A DNA stretch of 42,482 nt, from positions 1 to 42,482 of the forward strand of contig JAQVZL010000008.1 in assembly GCA_028708215.1 (NCBI GenBank), written 5' to 3'. This document shows positions 25,197-35,203 of this stretch, piece by piece. The notes below the pieces were generated by a model. That model had not been told where the DNA came from. It ran no database searches and saw only the letters and a list, made by a program, of their open reading frames with translations. Made by a program: the position numbers and the translations under genes. Every line of letters begins with the position of its first letter. The first letter of the stretch is position 1. The DNA comes from Bacteroidales bacterium (GTDB taxonomy: Bacteria > Bacteroidota > Bacteroidia > Bacteroidales > UBA932).

Positions 25197-26633
25197 ATGA
25201 AACGGAATATTTATTTAACTATTTTTTTAGCAGCTATTGTTAGTGGAATCACTTCATTTTCAGTTATTAAATACACTAACTCAAACAGTACTTCACCTTA
25301 TGTATATGATCAAGAAAGCTCTTTATTTCAAGAGACCTCTTATATTTCACAAGAGCTTCCAGATTTTACTTTGGCTGCAGAGAGTGCTGTTAAGGCTGTA
25401 GTTCATGTGAAAACTGTAAAAAAGGGCTCTTCAGACCCATCTTCTATTTTTGATTTTTTCTTTGGTTATGGAAACAGGCCTCTTGAGCCAAGAGAACAGA
25501 TTGGTGCAGGTTCAGGAGTAATTATTACTACAGATGGTTATATAGTAACTAATAATCATGTAATTGATGGAGCAGATAAGATTGAGGTTACACTAGAAAA
25601 TAATAGGAGCTTTCCTGCAAAAATTATTGGTGCCGACCCTGCAACAGACATTGCACTTATTAAAGTTGAAGCAGAAAATTTACCATTTCTTAAATTTGGA
25701 AATTCAGATGCATTACGCTTAGGAGAGTGGGTGTTGGCAATAGGTAATCCATACAACTTAAGATCTACTATTACAGCCGGAATTGTAAGTGCTAAAGCTA
25801 GGAGTATGCCATCTATGGATGGAGAGTTTAAGATAGAGGCATTTATTCAAACCGATGCAGCAGTTAATTCTGGAAATAGTGGTGGAGCATTAATTAATAC
25901 AGTTGGAGATTTAGTAGGTATAAATACAGCTATAGCTTCTAGAAATGGTGCATTTACAGGCTACTCTTTTGCAGTTCCAACTTCTATTGTAAAAAAAGTA
26001 GTTGAAGATATTATGGACTTTGGCTCTGTTCAAAGAGCTTTACTTGGCATTACAATGCAAAATATTGATGCTGAGTTAGCAAAGGAGAAAGATTTAGATA
26101 TAACCAGAGGAGTCTATATTGTAGAGGTAGTTGAAGGGAGCGCAGCAGAAAAAGCTGGTATAAAAGAGGGTGATGTACTTACATCTATAAATGGTGTAAA
26201 AGTTAATTCTTCTCCATCTGTTCAAGAACAGATTAATAGATTTAGACCTAAAGATGAAATTGTGGTACAAATTATGAGAGAGGGTAAACAAAAGGAGCTA
26301 TCAGTTGTATTAAAGGGTGCGGGAGCCAAGATTGCCATGTTGAGGGGTGAAAAAGAGGGGATGTTCAAGTTTTTCGGTGCAGAACTTAAAGATGCGCCTG
26401 AACAGAAATTAAAGAAATTGGGATTAAAAGCAGGAGTAGAGGTGATAAGTGTTGGAGAAGGTAAATTTAAAGAGTCTGGAATTAAACCAGAGTTTATTAT
26501 CACTTACATTAATCAGATACCAGTAAAAAGCACTCAAGAGTTGCAGTCTGTAATACAAAGAAGTAGAAGATCATTACTCATTGAAGGGGTATACCCTAAT
26601 GGTAAGGTTGTTTACTACGGTATGGGGCTTTGA
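25197..26633 (+). CDS. htrA: Periplasmic serine protease HtrA/DegP (Do)
   Basis: The 478-residue protein starts with a signal or anchor helix (IFLAAIVSGITSFSV). The protease domain carries the triad His121 (TNNHVIDGAD), Asp151 (DPATDIALIKVE) and Ser228 (NSGNSGGALIN). Two PDZ domains follow, about 255-370 (RALLGITMQNI, then GSAAEKAGIKEGDVLTSING) and about 395-478. It should degrade or refold damaged envelope proteins as a periplasmic oligomer. It lies upstream of rpoD by 54 bp, but rpoD has its own promoter. No sigma-E type site is seen, which fits the phylum. Confidence 0.96.
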   Translation: MKRNIYLTIFLAAIVSGITSFSVIKYTNSNSTSPYVYDQESSLFQETSYISQELPDFTLAAESAVKAVVHVKTVKKGSSDPSSIFDFFFGYGNRPLEPREQIGAGSGVIITTDGYIVTNNHVIDGADKIEVTLENNRSFPAKIIGADPATDIALIKVEAENLPFLKFGNSDALRLGEWVLAIGNPYNLRSTITAGIVSAKARSMPSMDGEFKIEAFIQTDAAVNSGNSGGALINTVGDLVGINTAIASRNGAFTGYSFAVPTSIVKKVVEDIMDFGSVQRALLGITMQNIDAELAKEKDLDITRGVYIVEVVEGSAAEKAGIKEGDVLTSINGVKVNSSPSVQEQINRFRPKDEIVVQIMREGKQKELSVVLKGAGAKIAMLRGEKEGMFKFFGAELKDAPEQKLKKLGLKAGVEVISVGEGKFKESGIKPEFIITYINQIPVKSTQELQSVIQRSRRSLLIEGVYPNGKVVYYGMGL

Positions 26634-26635
26634 TT

Positions 26636-26667
26636 TTTGTTACATACGTCAATAATTATTAACTTTA
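26636..26667 (+). promoter_or_regulatory. Promoter of rpoD
   Basis: TTTG (26636-26639), a 20-nt spacer and TAACTTTA (26660-26667) match the Bacteroidota consensus except for the last base. It begins 2 bp after the htrA stop and ends 20 bp before the rpoD start. The main sigma factor would thus read its own promoter. Confidence 0.7.
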
Positions 26668-26687
26668 CAGGATATTACCATTTATAG

Positions 26688-27548
26688 ATGAGACAGCTTA
26701 AGATAACCAAATCAATAACTAACAGAGAGAGTGCATCTCTTGATAAGTATCTTCAAGAGATTGGAAGAGAAGAACTAATAACAGTAGAGGACGAGGTTGA
26801 ATTAGCTCAGAGAATTAAAAAGGGAGATCAAGAGGCTCTTGAAAAATTAACAAGAGCCAATCTTCGTTTTGTTGTATCTGTAGCTAAACAATATCAAAAC
26901 CAAGGGTTAAGCCTTCCCGATTTAATTAATGAGGGCAATTTAGGTCTTATTAAAGCTGCAGAGAAGTTTGACGAAACTAGAGGTTTTAAATTTATCTCTT
27001 ATGCTGTTTGGTGGATAAGACAATCTATTCTTCAGGCTCTTGCAGAGCAATCAAGAATTGTTAGACTCCCTCTTAACCAAGTTGGCTCGTTAAATAAAAT
27101 TAACAAGGCGCTTTCAAAATTTGAGCAAGAGAATGAGAGAATGCCATCTCCTCAAGAGTTATCAGAAATTCTTGATATACCTAAGGAGAAAATTACCGAT
27201 ACATTAAGAGTTTCTGGGCGTCACGTTTCTGTAGATGCACCTTTTGTAGATGGAGAAGATAACAATCTACTTGATGTTTTAGTTAACAGTGACTCCCCTA
27301 ATGCCGATAGAGGCCTTGTAAACGAGTCTCTTAATAAAGAGATAGAGAGGTCTCTCTCTACACTTACAGAAAGGGAGAGAGATATTGTAAAGTATTTCTT
27401 TGGAATAGGTATTGGAGAGATGACACTTGAAGAGATAGGAGAACATTTTGGGTTAACTAGAGAACGAGTTCGTCAGATAAAAGAGAAGGCTATTAGGCGT
27501 CTTAGGCACAGTGCAAGAAGCAAACTTTTAAAATCATATCTTGGTTAA
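26688..27548 (+). CDS. rpoD: Primary RNA polymerase sigma factor (RpoD, short Bacteroidota type)
   Basis: The 286 residues contain region 1.2 ([16 protein letters not shown]), region 2 ([19 protein letters not shown], then [19 protein letters not shown] and the [13 protein letters not shown] part of 2.3/2.4), region 3, and region 4 with the helix-turn-helix [20 protein letters not shown]. Region 1.1 and the large non-conserved insert of E. coli RpoD are missing, as is normal for the primary sigma of this phylum. That sigma reads TTTG/TAnnTTTG promoters, which occur across this window. A -7-like box precedes the gene. Confidence 0.96.
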   Translation: MRQLKITKSITNRESASLDKYLQEIGREELITVEDEVELAQRIKKGDQEALEKLTRANLRFVVSVAKQYQNQGLSLPDLINEGNLGLIKAAEKFDETRGFKFISYAVWWIRQSILQALAEQSRIVRLPLNQVGSLNKINKALSKFEQENERMPSPQELSEILDIPKEKITDTLRVSGRHVSVDAPFVDGEDNNLLDVLVNSDSPNADRGLVNESLNKEIERSLSTLTERERDIVKYFFGIGIGEMTLEEIGEHFGLTRERVRQIKEKAIRRLRHSARSKLLKSYLG

Positions 27549-27588
27549 TAATTCCCACAAAAGACTATACCAAATTTTAATAATACAT

Positions 27589-29694
27589 ATGAAAAAACTA
27601 GTGATTATTGCTATTATTACAGGAGCAATGCTCTCCTCATGTTCAACTAAAGATTCAGTTAACCCTCTATTGACTGAGTGGGATACTCAATTTGGAATCC
27701 CACCATTCGAAGATATTAAATTAGAACACTATATGCCTGCCTACTTAGAGGGTATGAAGCAGCATAAGGCTCAAATTCAAGAGATCATTAACAACCCTCA
27801 GGAGCCTAATTTTGAAAACACTATTGTGGCTTATGACAATTCAGGAGATATTTTAAGAAAGGTAGCTCCTGTTTTTTCAAGTTTAAACTCTGTAAATTCG
27901 TCGCCAGAAGTTCTTGCCTTGGCAAAAGAACTCTCTCCACTTACAAGTAAACATTACAATGAGATTAGTCTTAATGACTCTCTCTTTCTTAGAGTAAAAT
28001 CTGTATATGACAAAATTGAGACTCTCAATCTTAATCCAGAGCAGACAAGGTTGCTTACAGAGATGTATAAAGGTTTTGTAAGAAATGGAGCAGAGCTTGC
28101 ACCAGATAAAAAAGAGGAACTAAAAGAGATTAACTCAAAGATATCTTCTCTTCAACTTTCTTTTGGGCAAAACCTACTTGCCGAAACAGCAAATTACAAA
28201 TTGGTTATTGATAACGAGGAAGATTTAGCTGGTCTCTCTGAGTCTTTAATAAATGCAGCTAAAGTTACAGACGAGAACTCAGATTATGCTGGGAAATGGG
28301 TATTTGGTCTAGACAACCCTAGCGTAATGCCTTTTTTACAACAGTCAGATAAAAGAGAGCTTAGAAAAGAAATTTTAGATGCATATTTAAATAGATGTAA
28401 CAATGATAATGAGTTCGATAACAAAGAGGTTATTAAAGAACTTATTACACTTAGGTTGAAAAGAGCTAATCTTTTAGGATTCGACAATTTTGCAGACTAC
28501 CAGTTAGAGACTAGAATGGCAAAAAAAACAGATGCTGTTTACAGTCTCTTAAATCAATTATGGACTCCTGCCTTAAAATCTGCTAAGCAAGAACTTGCAG
28601 ATATGACTCTTATTGCAAAAGCTCATAACAAAGATATATCTAAACTAGAGGCATATGACTGGCGTTATTATTTTGAGAAAGCCATGGCAAGTAAGTTCAA
28701 TCTTAGTGACAATGAATTACGCCCTTATTTTAAACTAGAAAATGTAAGAGAGGGAATCTTTTATGTAGCTAATCAGTTATATGGCGTAACTTTCACCCAA
28801 TTAGAAGGCACACCTCTCCCTCATCCAGAAGCCATTGCTTTTGAATGTAAAGAGGCAGATGGCACTCATTTAGGTGTTCTTTTCATGGATATGTTTGCGC
28901 GGCCAGGTGCTAAGAGAGGTGGAGCATGGTGTGGTAGATTCCGTACCCAAGTTTACTCAAATGGCCAGAGAATTTCTCCTTTAGTAACTGTTGTAGGTAA
29001 CTTCACAAGACCTTCAGGTGACAAACCTGCCCTTTTAAGCCTAGACGAAACTGAAACCTATTTCCATGAGTTTGGTCATGCACTTGAGAGTCTTTTTAAA
29101 GATGTTACTTACTATGGTGTTGGAGGCATGACAAGAGATTTTGTAGAGCTTCCTTCCCAAATAATGGAGCATTGGGCTTTTGAGCCACAAGTTCTTAAAG
29201 TTTATGCAAAACATTATGAAACAGGCGAAGTTATTCCTCAGGAGCTAGTAGATAAGATAGAGAAGGCTGGAAAATATGGTCAAGGTTTTGCAACAACCGA
29301 ATATCTTGCAGCATCAATATTAGATATGGATTTCCATATTCTTAACTCAATCCCAAAAAATATTGATATTCTTAAGTTTGAACAAGAGTCAATGTCTAAA
29401 TTAGGATTGATCTCGCAAATTCCACCTAGATATAGGAGTACATACTTTAATCACACTTTTGGAGGTGGCTATACTGCGGGTTACTATTCATATATTTGGG
29501 CCGAAGTTCTTGACAGTGATGCTTACCAAGCTTTTGTAGAGACAGGAGATATTTTTAATAAAGAGGTAGCAACCAAGTTCCGTAAAGAAATTCTTTCTAG
29601 AGGTGGTCAAGACGAAGCTATGACACTATATGTAAATTTTAGAGGAAAAGAACCTGGTATAGACGCGCTATTAAAAAATAGAGGTCTTAATTAA
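27589..29694 (+). CDS. dcp: M3 family metallopeptidase, Dcp-like lipoprotein
   Basis: I chose the ATG at 27589 because it opens a lipoprotein signal (MKKLVIIAIITGAMLSSC, lipobox MLSSC); the open frame begins earlier at a TTG inside the rpoD end. The 701-residue protein carries the zinc site HEFGH (His493, Glu494, His497) with the third ligand Glu520 in RDFVELPSQ. This is the thimet oligopeptidase/peptidyl-dipeptidase family. Such enzymes cut short peptides, and Dcp removes dipeptides from the C-terminus. The lipid anchor suggests action in the periplasm, complementing DPP11. A strong terminator follows. Confidence 0.93.
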   Translation: MKKLVIIAIITGAMLSSCSTKDSVNPLLTEWDTQFGIPPFEDIKLEHYMPAYLEGMKQHKAQIQEIINNPQEPNFENTIVAYDNSGDILRKVAPVFSSLNSVNSSPEVLALAKELSPLTSKHYNEISLNDSLFLRVKSVYDKIETLNLNPEQTRLLTEMYKGFVRNGAELAPDKKEELKEINSKISSLQLSFGQNLLAETANYKLVIDNEEDLAGLSESLINAAKVTDENSDYAGKWVFGLDNPSVMPFLQQSDKRELRKEILDAYLNRCNNDNEFDNKEVIKELITLRLKRANLLGFDNFADYQLETRMAKKTDAVYSLLNQLWTPALKSAKQELADMTLIAKAHNKDISKLEAYDWRYYFEKAMASKFNLSDNELRPYFKLENVREGIFYVANQLYGVTFTQLEGTPLPHPEAIAFECKEADGTHLGVLFMDMFARPGAKRGGAWCGRFRTQVYSNGQRISPLVTVVGNFTRPSGDKPALLSLDETETYFHEFGHALESLFKDVTYYGVGGMTRDFVELPSQIMEHWAFEPQVLKVYAKHYETGEVIPQELVDKIEKAGKYGQGFATTEYLAASILDMDFHILNSIPKNIDILKFEQESMSKLGLISQIPPRYRSTYFNHTFGGGYTAGYYSYIWAEVLDSDAYQAFVETGDIFNKEVATKFRKEILSRGGQDEAMTLYVNFRGKEPGIDALLKNRGLN

Positions 29695-29721
29695 TAATTG
29701 AGACAATTTAGAGATTTATTG

Positions 29722-29752
29722 AAAAAGGGCTCATAACAGAGCCCTTTTTTTT
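29722..29752 (+). terminator. Terminator after the M3 peptidase gene
   Basis: AAAAAGGGCTC and GAGCCCTTTTT pair perfectly around ATAACA, with eight Ts in the 3' run. It lies 27 bp after the stop codon. Confidence 0.93.
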
Positions 29753-29799
29753 ATATTTGTCTTTTCTATGTAAAAGAGCAACACCTAAAATCAAAATAT

Positions 29800-31155
29800 A
29801 TGACCAACTTATGGACCTCTATTGAAAATTCTATTATTAGCTTTAGTAGCTTTTTAGGAACCCCTCTTGTTATACTACTTATAGGAGGAGGGCTTTTCTT
29901 CATGATTTATTCTCGCTTTACCCCTTTTCGTTATTACTTAAGGGCTATAAAATCTCTTAGAGAGAAAGAGAAAGACCCCACTGCTTCTGGGCAAATAAGT
30001 TCCTTTGAGGCACTCACCAGTGCAATTGCCGCTACGGTGGGTATGGGTAGTATCTCTGGGGTGGCTGTGGCTATTACAATGGGTGGCCCTGGAGCTATTT
30101 TTTGGATGTGGGTTAGTGCAACATTAGGAATGGCTACTAAGTTTTTCGAAGGGACTTTAGCTATTATGTATAAAGATAAAGATACGGAGGGAGAGTTACA
30201 AGGGGGTGCAATGTACATGATTACAAAAGGGCTAGGAGAGAAATGGAGGCCTATGGCTGTTTTCTTTTCAATATTCGGCTTAGTAGGAACCCTCTGTTTA
30301 TGGCAATCAAATCAGCTAACAGAAGCGATTACCTCTGTTTTAAGTTCAGAGGCAGCTATAGAAAGTACATTTTTTATTAAATTAATAATTGGTGTAATTG
30401 TTTGTTTAATAGTTTCTATTGTTATACTAGGGGGTATTAAAAAAATATCTAGAGTCTCTTCAAAATTAGTTCCAACTATGGTTGCTCTCTATTTTATTTT
30501 GGTTACATATATTATTTTGACAAACTTACCAGAAGTACCAGCTGTTTTTGCCTCAATTTTTGCTGGAGCATTCAATTTTGAAGCTGGAGTAGGAGGTCTT
30601 GCTGGGACTGCAATTATTATAGGGGTTAGAAGAGCCACATTAGTAAATGAAGCTGGGGTAGGTACCGCCTCAATGATGCATGGTGCATCTAAAAATAGTG
30701 AACCAGTAAAAGAGGGCTTAGTTGCAATGATTGGCCCATCTATAGATTCGGGCCTAGTATGTACTTTAACAGCATTGGCAATACTTATTAATAGTAATTA
30801 TGATATGTCTCAGACTCAGGGAATAGATATAGCTATGAGTTCATTTGAAAAGTCAATACCAGGGATTGGTCACTATTTACTTATGTTTATGGTTACTATC
30901 TTTGCGTTTTCCACTATGTTTTCCTACTCCTATTATGGAGTAAAGTGCACTAGTTTTTTGTTTGGAGCTAAGTATGGCCATTATTATAACTATTTCTTTC
31001 TATTTATGTTAATAGTTGGGGCTGTTGTCTCTTTAGATGTTGTAGTTGGAATAGTTGATAGCGCATTTGCTCTTATGGCATTTCCAACCATGATATCAAT
31101 GTTTATACTCGCTCCAGGAGTTAGAAGGGAGATGAAAAAATATTTTGCAAAATAG
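29800..31155 (+). CDS. Alanine/glycine:cation symporter (AGCS family)
   Basis: The 451-residue membrane protein has the AGCS signature region SFEALTSAIAATVGMGSISG and the following GGPGAIFWMWVSATLGM, plus GVRRATLVNEAGVGTASM and SYYGVKC near the end. About ten or eleven helices are expected. The family takes up alanine or glycine with sodium or protons. It would suit import of amino acids freed by the peptidases encoded nearby. It is the first gene of a possible run with argS (16 bp gap) and ygiQ. Confidence 0.94.
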   Translation: MTNLWTSIENSIISFSSFLGTPLVILLIGGGLFFMIYSRFTPFRYYLRAIKSLREKEKDPTASGQISSFEALTSAIAATVGMGSISGVAVAITMGGPGAIFWMWVSATLGMATKFFEGTLAIMYKDKDTEGELQGGAMYMITKGLGEKWRPMAVFFSIFGLVGTLCLWQSNQLTEAITSVLSSEAAIESTFFIKLIIGVIVCLIVSIVILGGIKKISRVSSKLVPTMVALYFILVTYIILTNLPEVPAVFASIFAGAFNFEAGVGGLAGTAIIIGVRRATLVNEAGVGTASMMHGASKNSEPVKEGLVAMIGPSIDSGLVCTLTALAILINSNYDMSQTQGIDIAMSSFEKSIPGIGHYLLMFMVTIFAFSTMFSYSYYGVKCTSFLFGAKYGHYYNYFFLFMLIVGAVVSLDVVVGIVDSAFALMAFPTMISMFILAPGVRREMKKYFAK

Positions 31156-31171
31156 ATTATTACTAAATTAT

Positions 31172-32950
31172 ATGAATCCAGAACATTTAGTCACCGAGTG
31201 GGTGAAAGAGGCCGTAGCTAATATATACGGAGAGGGAGCCAAAGAGAAGTTTTTTCAGACACAGGCAACTCGTAAAGAATTTGAAGGTGATATTACAGCA
31301 GTGATGTTTCCTCTTTTAAAGTTTTCAAAAAAATCTCCAGAGATTACAGGAGAACAAATAGGCCAATACATTGCCACAAACTTTAAAGAGGTAGAGAGTT
31401 ATAATGTTGTAAAGGGCTTTCTAAATATAAAATTTACAGATAGTTATTGGATAGAGACTTTTAAAACCATTGCATCTACAGATAATTTTGGACAGTTACC
31501 AAAAAGTGGGAAAAGTGTTATGGTTGAATTCTCTTCGCCAAATACTAATAAGCCACTACATTTGGGGCATATACGCAATAACCTGCTAGGTTGGTCTGTA
31601 GCAAGATTATTAGAGGCAAATGGGCATAATGTAATAAAAGTAAACCTTGTAAATGATAGGGGTATACATATTTGCAAATCTATGCTTGCATGGCAAATGC
31701 TTTCTGGAGAAGAGACACCACAAAATAGCGGTATTAAAGGAGATCATCTTGTTGGAAAGTATTATGTTGCTTTTAACGATATGCTTAAAAAGGAGATTAA
31801 GGAGTTGCAAGCTAAAGGCATATCATTAGAGGAGGCCGAGAAAAGTGCCCCCCTACTTAAAGCAGCTCAAGAGATGTTAGTAAAATGGGAGAAGGGAGAT
31901 GCTCAAGTTGTAGATCTTTGGAAAAAAATGAATGGTTGGGTCTATGAAGGGTTTGATAAAACTTACAAAAGGATGGGAGTCTCTTTTGATAAAATTTACT
32001 ATGAATCTCAGACTTACTTATTAGGTAAAGAGTTAGTAAAAGAAGGGGTGGCTAAAGGGGTCTTTATAGAGAGAGAAGATGGCTCAGTTTGGTGTGATTT
32101 ATCAGATAATGGTTTAGATGAAAAGTTACTTTTAAGAGCAGATGGCACTTCTGTCTATATGACACAAGATTTAGGGACCGCCCATCAAAGATTTGCCGAA
32201 TATAATTTAGACGAACATATTTATGTTGTTGGTAATGAGCAGAATTACCATTTTCAAGTATTAAAGCTATTGTTAAAAAAACTTGGCTTTGAATGGGCAG
32301 ACAACCTTTATCACCTCTCATATGGGATGGTAGAACTACCTCAGGGCAAAATGAAGTCTAGAGAGGGAACAGTTGTAGATGCCGATGATCTTATTGAAAA
32401 CATGGTCTCTACGGCTAGGGAAAACTCTTTGGAAATGGGCAAGTTAGACGATATGCCAAAAGAAGAGAAAGAGCATCTTTTTGAAATTTTAGGATTAGGA
32501 GCTTTAAAATATTTTATTATTAAGGTAGATCCTAAGAAGACAATGTTATTTGACCCTAAGGAGTCTATTGATTTTAACGGTAATACAGGCCCATTTATTC
32601 AGTATACTCATGCTAGAATACGCTCTATTTTAAGGAAAGCCAAAGAGCAAAATCTAGAAGCTAAAATTACTAGCTCCCAAATAGCCCCTAGAGAGAGGGA
32701 GATTATTAAACTTTTGAATCTATTTCCAGATAAAATTAGAGAGGGTGGTAAAGAGCACTCTCCTGCAATAGTTGCAAATTATGCATATGAAATTGCAAAA
32801 GAGTTCAATCAATATTACCATGAGGTGAGCATATTAAAAGAAGAAGATTTAAACATTAAACTTCAGAGATTAGCTCTTATTAATATTATTTCTATTGTAT
32901 TAAGAAAAGCTATGGGTATTCTGGGCATTGAGCTACCAGAGAGAATGTAA
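31172..32950 (+). CDS. argS: Arginyl-tRNA synthetase
   Basis: I chose the ATG at 31172 (MNPEHLVTEWVKEAV); a TTG nine codons upstream overlaps the symporter gene. The 592-residue class I synthetase has the N-terminal Add1 domain, the HIGH motif as HLGH (130-133 in KPLHLGHIRNN), and the KMSKS counterpart GKMKSREGT (about 391-399). The DALR anticodon-binding domain at the C-terminus ends in LRKAMGILGIELPERM. It charges tRNA-Arg in the cytoplasm. It ends 1 bp before the ygiQ start codon. Confidence 0.97.
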   Translation: MNPEHLVTEWVKEAVANIYGEGAKEKFFQTQATRKEFEGDITAVMFPLLKFSKKSPEITGEQIGQYIATNFKEVESYNVVKGFLNIKFTDSYWIETFKTIASTDNFGQLPKSGKSVMVEFSSPNTNKPLHLGHIRNNLLGWSVARLLEANGHNVIKVNLVNDRGIHICKSMLAWQMLSGEETPQNSGIKGDHLVGKYYVAFNDMLKKEIKELQAKGISLEEAEKSAPLLKAAQEMLVKWEKGDAQVVDLWKKMNGWVYEGFDKTYKRMGVSFDKIYYESQTYLLGKELVKEGVAKGVFIEREDGSVWCDLSDNGLDEKLLLRADGTSVYMTQDLGTAHQRFAEYNLDEHIYVVGNEQNYHFQVLKLLLKKLGFEWADNLYHLSYGMVELPQGKMKSREGTVVDADDLIENMVSTARENSLEMGKLDDMPKEEKEHLFEILGLGALKYFIIKVDPKKTMLFDPKESIDFNGNTGPFIQYTHARIRSILRKAKEQNLEAKITSSQIAPREREIIKLLNLFPDKIREGGKEHSPAIVANYAYEIAKEFNQYYHEVSILKEEDLNIKLQRLALINIISIVLRKAMGILGIELPERM

Positions 32951-32951
32951 A

Positions 32952-34700
32952 ATGAGTATAGAGAAGGGAGAAATTTTAAAATATAGGGGGTTTTTACCAA
33001 TCTCTAAGAAGGAGATAGATCTTTTAGGTTGGGATTATATAGACGTTATCCTTTTTACAGGAGATGCATATATAGACCATCCCTCTTTTGGCACCGCTGT
33101 AATTGGTAGATATCTTCAATCTTTGGGTTACAGAGTTGCAATTGTACCTCAACCAAATTGGAGAGACGATCTTAGAGACTTTAAAAAACTTGGCGCACCA
33201 AGACTTTTTTTTGGAGTTAGCTCAGGGGCAATGGATTCTATGATAAATCATTATACAGCAGCAAAAAGATTGCGCTCTAACGATGCTTATACACCAGATG
33301 GAAGAGCAGGGCAGAGACCAGACTATGCAGTAACGGTCTACTCCAAAATTTTAAAAGATCTCTATCCAACTGTTCCGGTTATTATAGGAGGTGTAGAGGC
33401 CTCGTTAAGGAGAGTTGCTCATTACGATTATTGGCAAGATTCTTTAAAGCCTTCAATATTGTTTGAATCTAAGGCAGATCTTTTAATATATGGAATGGGA
33501 GAGAGGCCAATAAAAGAGATAGCCTCTATTCTAAATGAAGGAGGTTCAATAGTGGAGCTACATGCTGTGCCTCAAACAGCATGGCTTTCTAATTCGCCAT
33601 ACCAAGGGGAGGAGAGGGCAGTTAAATTGATCTCCTATGAAAAGGTGCTTAAAAGCCGAGAAGCTTTTGTTAGAAACTTTAATCTCATAGAAAAAGAGTC
33701 TAATGCATGGTTTCCTGCTCATATTTCTGAGCCCTGTATGGGTAAATATGTGAGAGTGAACCCCCCGTTTGAAATTGAGCGCGATGGTGCTATAGACCAG
33801 TTTTATGACATGCCATATAAAAGAGAGCCACATTACAGATATTCTGGAAAGCATATTGCAGCTTTTGAGATGATAAAGTTTTCTGTAACTACTCATCGTG
33901 GCTGTTTTGGTTCATGTAGTTTTTGTACAATATCTGCCCATCAAGGGAAGTTTGTTCAGTCTAGATCTGAAGCCTCAATTTTGAAAGAGTTATCTACAAT
34001 TGCTGCCAATAAGAGCTTTAAGGGAGTTGTCTCTGACTTAGGGGGGCCAACAGCCAATATGTACCAAATGAAAGGGAAAGATATAGATCTCTGTAAGAAG
34101 TGCAAAAGAGAGAGCTGTCTCTATCCCTCTATATGTAAAAATTTAAATAATAGTCACAAGCCCTTGTTAGATCTATACAAGAAAGCATCTAAAATTAAAA
34201 ATATTAAAAAGAATTTTGTCTCTAGTGGAATTAGATACGATCTTTTTTTAGATAAAAGGGGGTATCTAGATAACAATGGAAGAGAATATCTAAAAGAACT
34301 TATTCTGAATCATACTTCGGGCAGATTAAAAGTTGCTCCCGAACATACAGAAGAGAGTGTTTTGAAGGCAATGGGCAAACCATCTTTTTCAAGTTTTACT
34401 TTCCTAAAAAAGGAGTTTGATAAAATATGTAACAAAGAGAATAAAAAATTTCAGCTAATTCCCTATTTTATCTCTTCACATCCTGGGTGTACTATGGAGC
34501 ATATGAAAGCTCTAGCTTCAAATATAACTTTAAAAGGGGTTCATCTAGAACAGGTTCAGGACTTTACTCCAACTCCAATGACAAGATCTTCTGCTGCTTT
34601 TTATTCAGGTATAGACCCTATAACATTCAATAAGATTTTTGTAGAAAGAGATTTAAACAAGAAGAAAAAACAAAAATCTCTTTTTTTTAATAAATTCTAA
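32952..34700 (+). CDS. ygiQ: YgiQ-family radical SAM protein
   Basis: The ATG at 32952 lies 1 bp after the argS stop, so the two genes are probably translated together. The 582-residue protein has the UPF0313/YgiQ plan: FLPISKKEIDLLGWDYIDVI at the start, a B12-binding-like N-terminal part, and the radical SAM cluster CFGSCSFC (Cys318, Cys322, Cys325). A second Cys-rich patch (LCKKCKRESCLYPSICK) is typical of the family. The reaction is unknown. The C-terminus is shorter than in E. coli YgiQ, with a lysine-rich tail KKKKQKS. Confidence 0.93.
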   Translation: MSIEKGEILKYRGFLPISKKEIDLLGWDYIDVILFTGDAYIDHPSFGTAVIGRYLQSLGYRVAIVPQPNWRDDLRDFKKLGAPRLFFGVSSGAMDSMINHYTAAKRLRSNDAYTPDGRAGQRPDYAVTVYSKILKDLYPTVPVIIGGVEASLRRVAHYDYWQDSLKPSILFESKADLLIYGMGERPIKEIASILNEGGSIVELHAVPQTAWLSNSPYQGEERAVKLISYEKVLKSREAFVRNFNLIEKESNAWFPAHISEPCMGKYVRVNPPFEIERDGAIDQFYDMPYKREPHYRYSGKHIAAFEMIKFSVTTHRGCFGSCSFCTISAHQGKFVQSRSEASILKELSTIAANKSFKGVVSDLGGPTANMYQMKGKDIDLCKKCKRESCLYPSICKNLNNSHKPLLDLYKKASKIKNIKKNFVSSGIRYDLFLDKRGYLDNNGREYLKELILNHTSGRLKVAPEHTEESVLKAMGKPSFSSFTFLKKEFDKICNKENKKFQLIPYFISSHPGCTMEHMKALASNITLKGVHLEQVQDFTPTPMTRSSAAFYSGIDPITFNKIFVERDLNKKKKQKSLFFNKF

Positions 34701-34788
34701 AAAAAGCTGAGTTATTATAAAAATTTACATTATTATTGCACCTTAATTAAAGAGTAATAATAAGCTAGAAATAGTCAAAAGCTACAAT

Positions 34789-35154
34789 ATGAACAATCGC
34801 AAAGAATCTTTGCCACTAGGGCACAATGCAAAAAAAAGAGCTGTTGTAAGTTACGCAAATTTAAAGCCAGATTTATTAGCTGCTTTTAAAGAGAAATACC
34901 CTAAAGGTTATTCAGATTATATGAGTGAAGTACGTAAAATAGACAAGCCCGATGGGTCGTTTTTTCACGCAGTATCTTTAGAACTACCAGATGCTATTTA
35001 TTTGGTTAAAGTAGATGTTAAAATTGACGATTATGAAGATGTAGAAAAGGGTTTATTTGGTAGTGACTCAGACTCAGATGATGCAGAATTAGATGAGTTT
35101 CCAGATAATTCGCCATCTGCACCTTATGCTAGTGAGCAAGACGAAGAAGATTAA
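34789..35154 (+). CDS. Small conserved protein with an acidic tail (121 aa), function unknown
   Basis: The protein has a compact basic-to-neutral first part (residues 1-88, with SYANLKPDLLAAFKEKYPKG and YLVKVDVKIDDYED) and a strongly acidic tail (about 90-121, FGSDSDSDDAELDEFPDN and EQDEED). I recall similar small proteins in other Bacteroidota, but do not know a function. The tail could bind basic partners such as nucleic-acid-binding proteins. It is probably monocistronic, with 88 bp upstream and a terminator 5 bp after the stop codon. Confidence 0.8.
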   Translation: MNNRKESLPLGHNAKKRAVVSYANLKPDLLAAFKEKYPKGYSDYMSEVRKIDKPDGSFFHAVSLELPDAIYLVKVDVKIDDYEDVEKGLFGSDSDSDDAELDEFPDNSPSAPYASEQDEED

Positions 35155-35159
35155 GAGCA

Positions 35160-35187
35160 AGCCGGTTTTTATCTCCGGCTTTTTTTG
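35160..35187 (+). terminator. Terminator after the small acidic protein gene
   Basis: AGCCGG (35160-35165) pairs with CCGGCT (35175-35180) around a 9-nt loop, followed by seven Ts. It lies between the small gene and the ClC gene that starts at 35204. Confidence 0.85.
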
Positions 35188-35203
35188 TAATTTTACAGTT
35201 CAT

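Noticed and set aside
35093..35203. Longer N-terminus for the ClC protein
   Set aside because: It would start inside the previous gene and read through a strong terminator.
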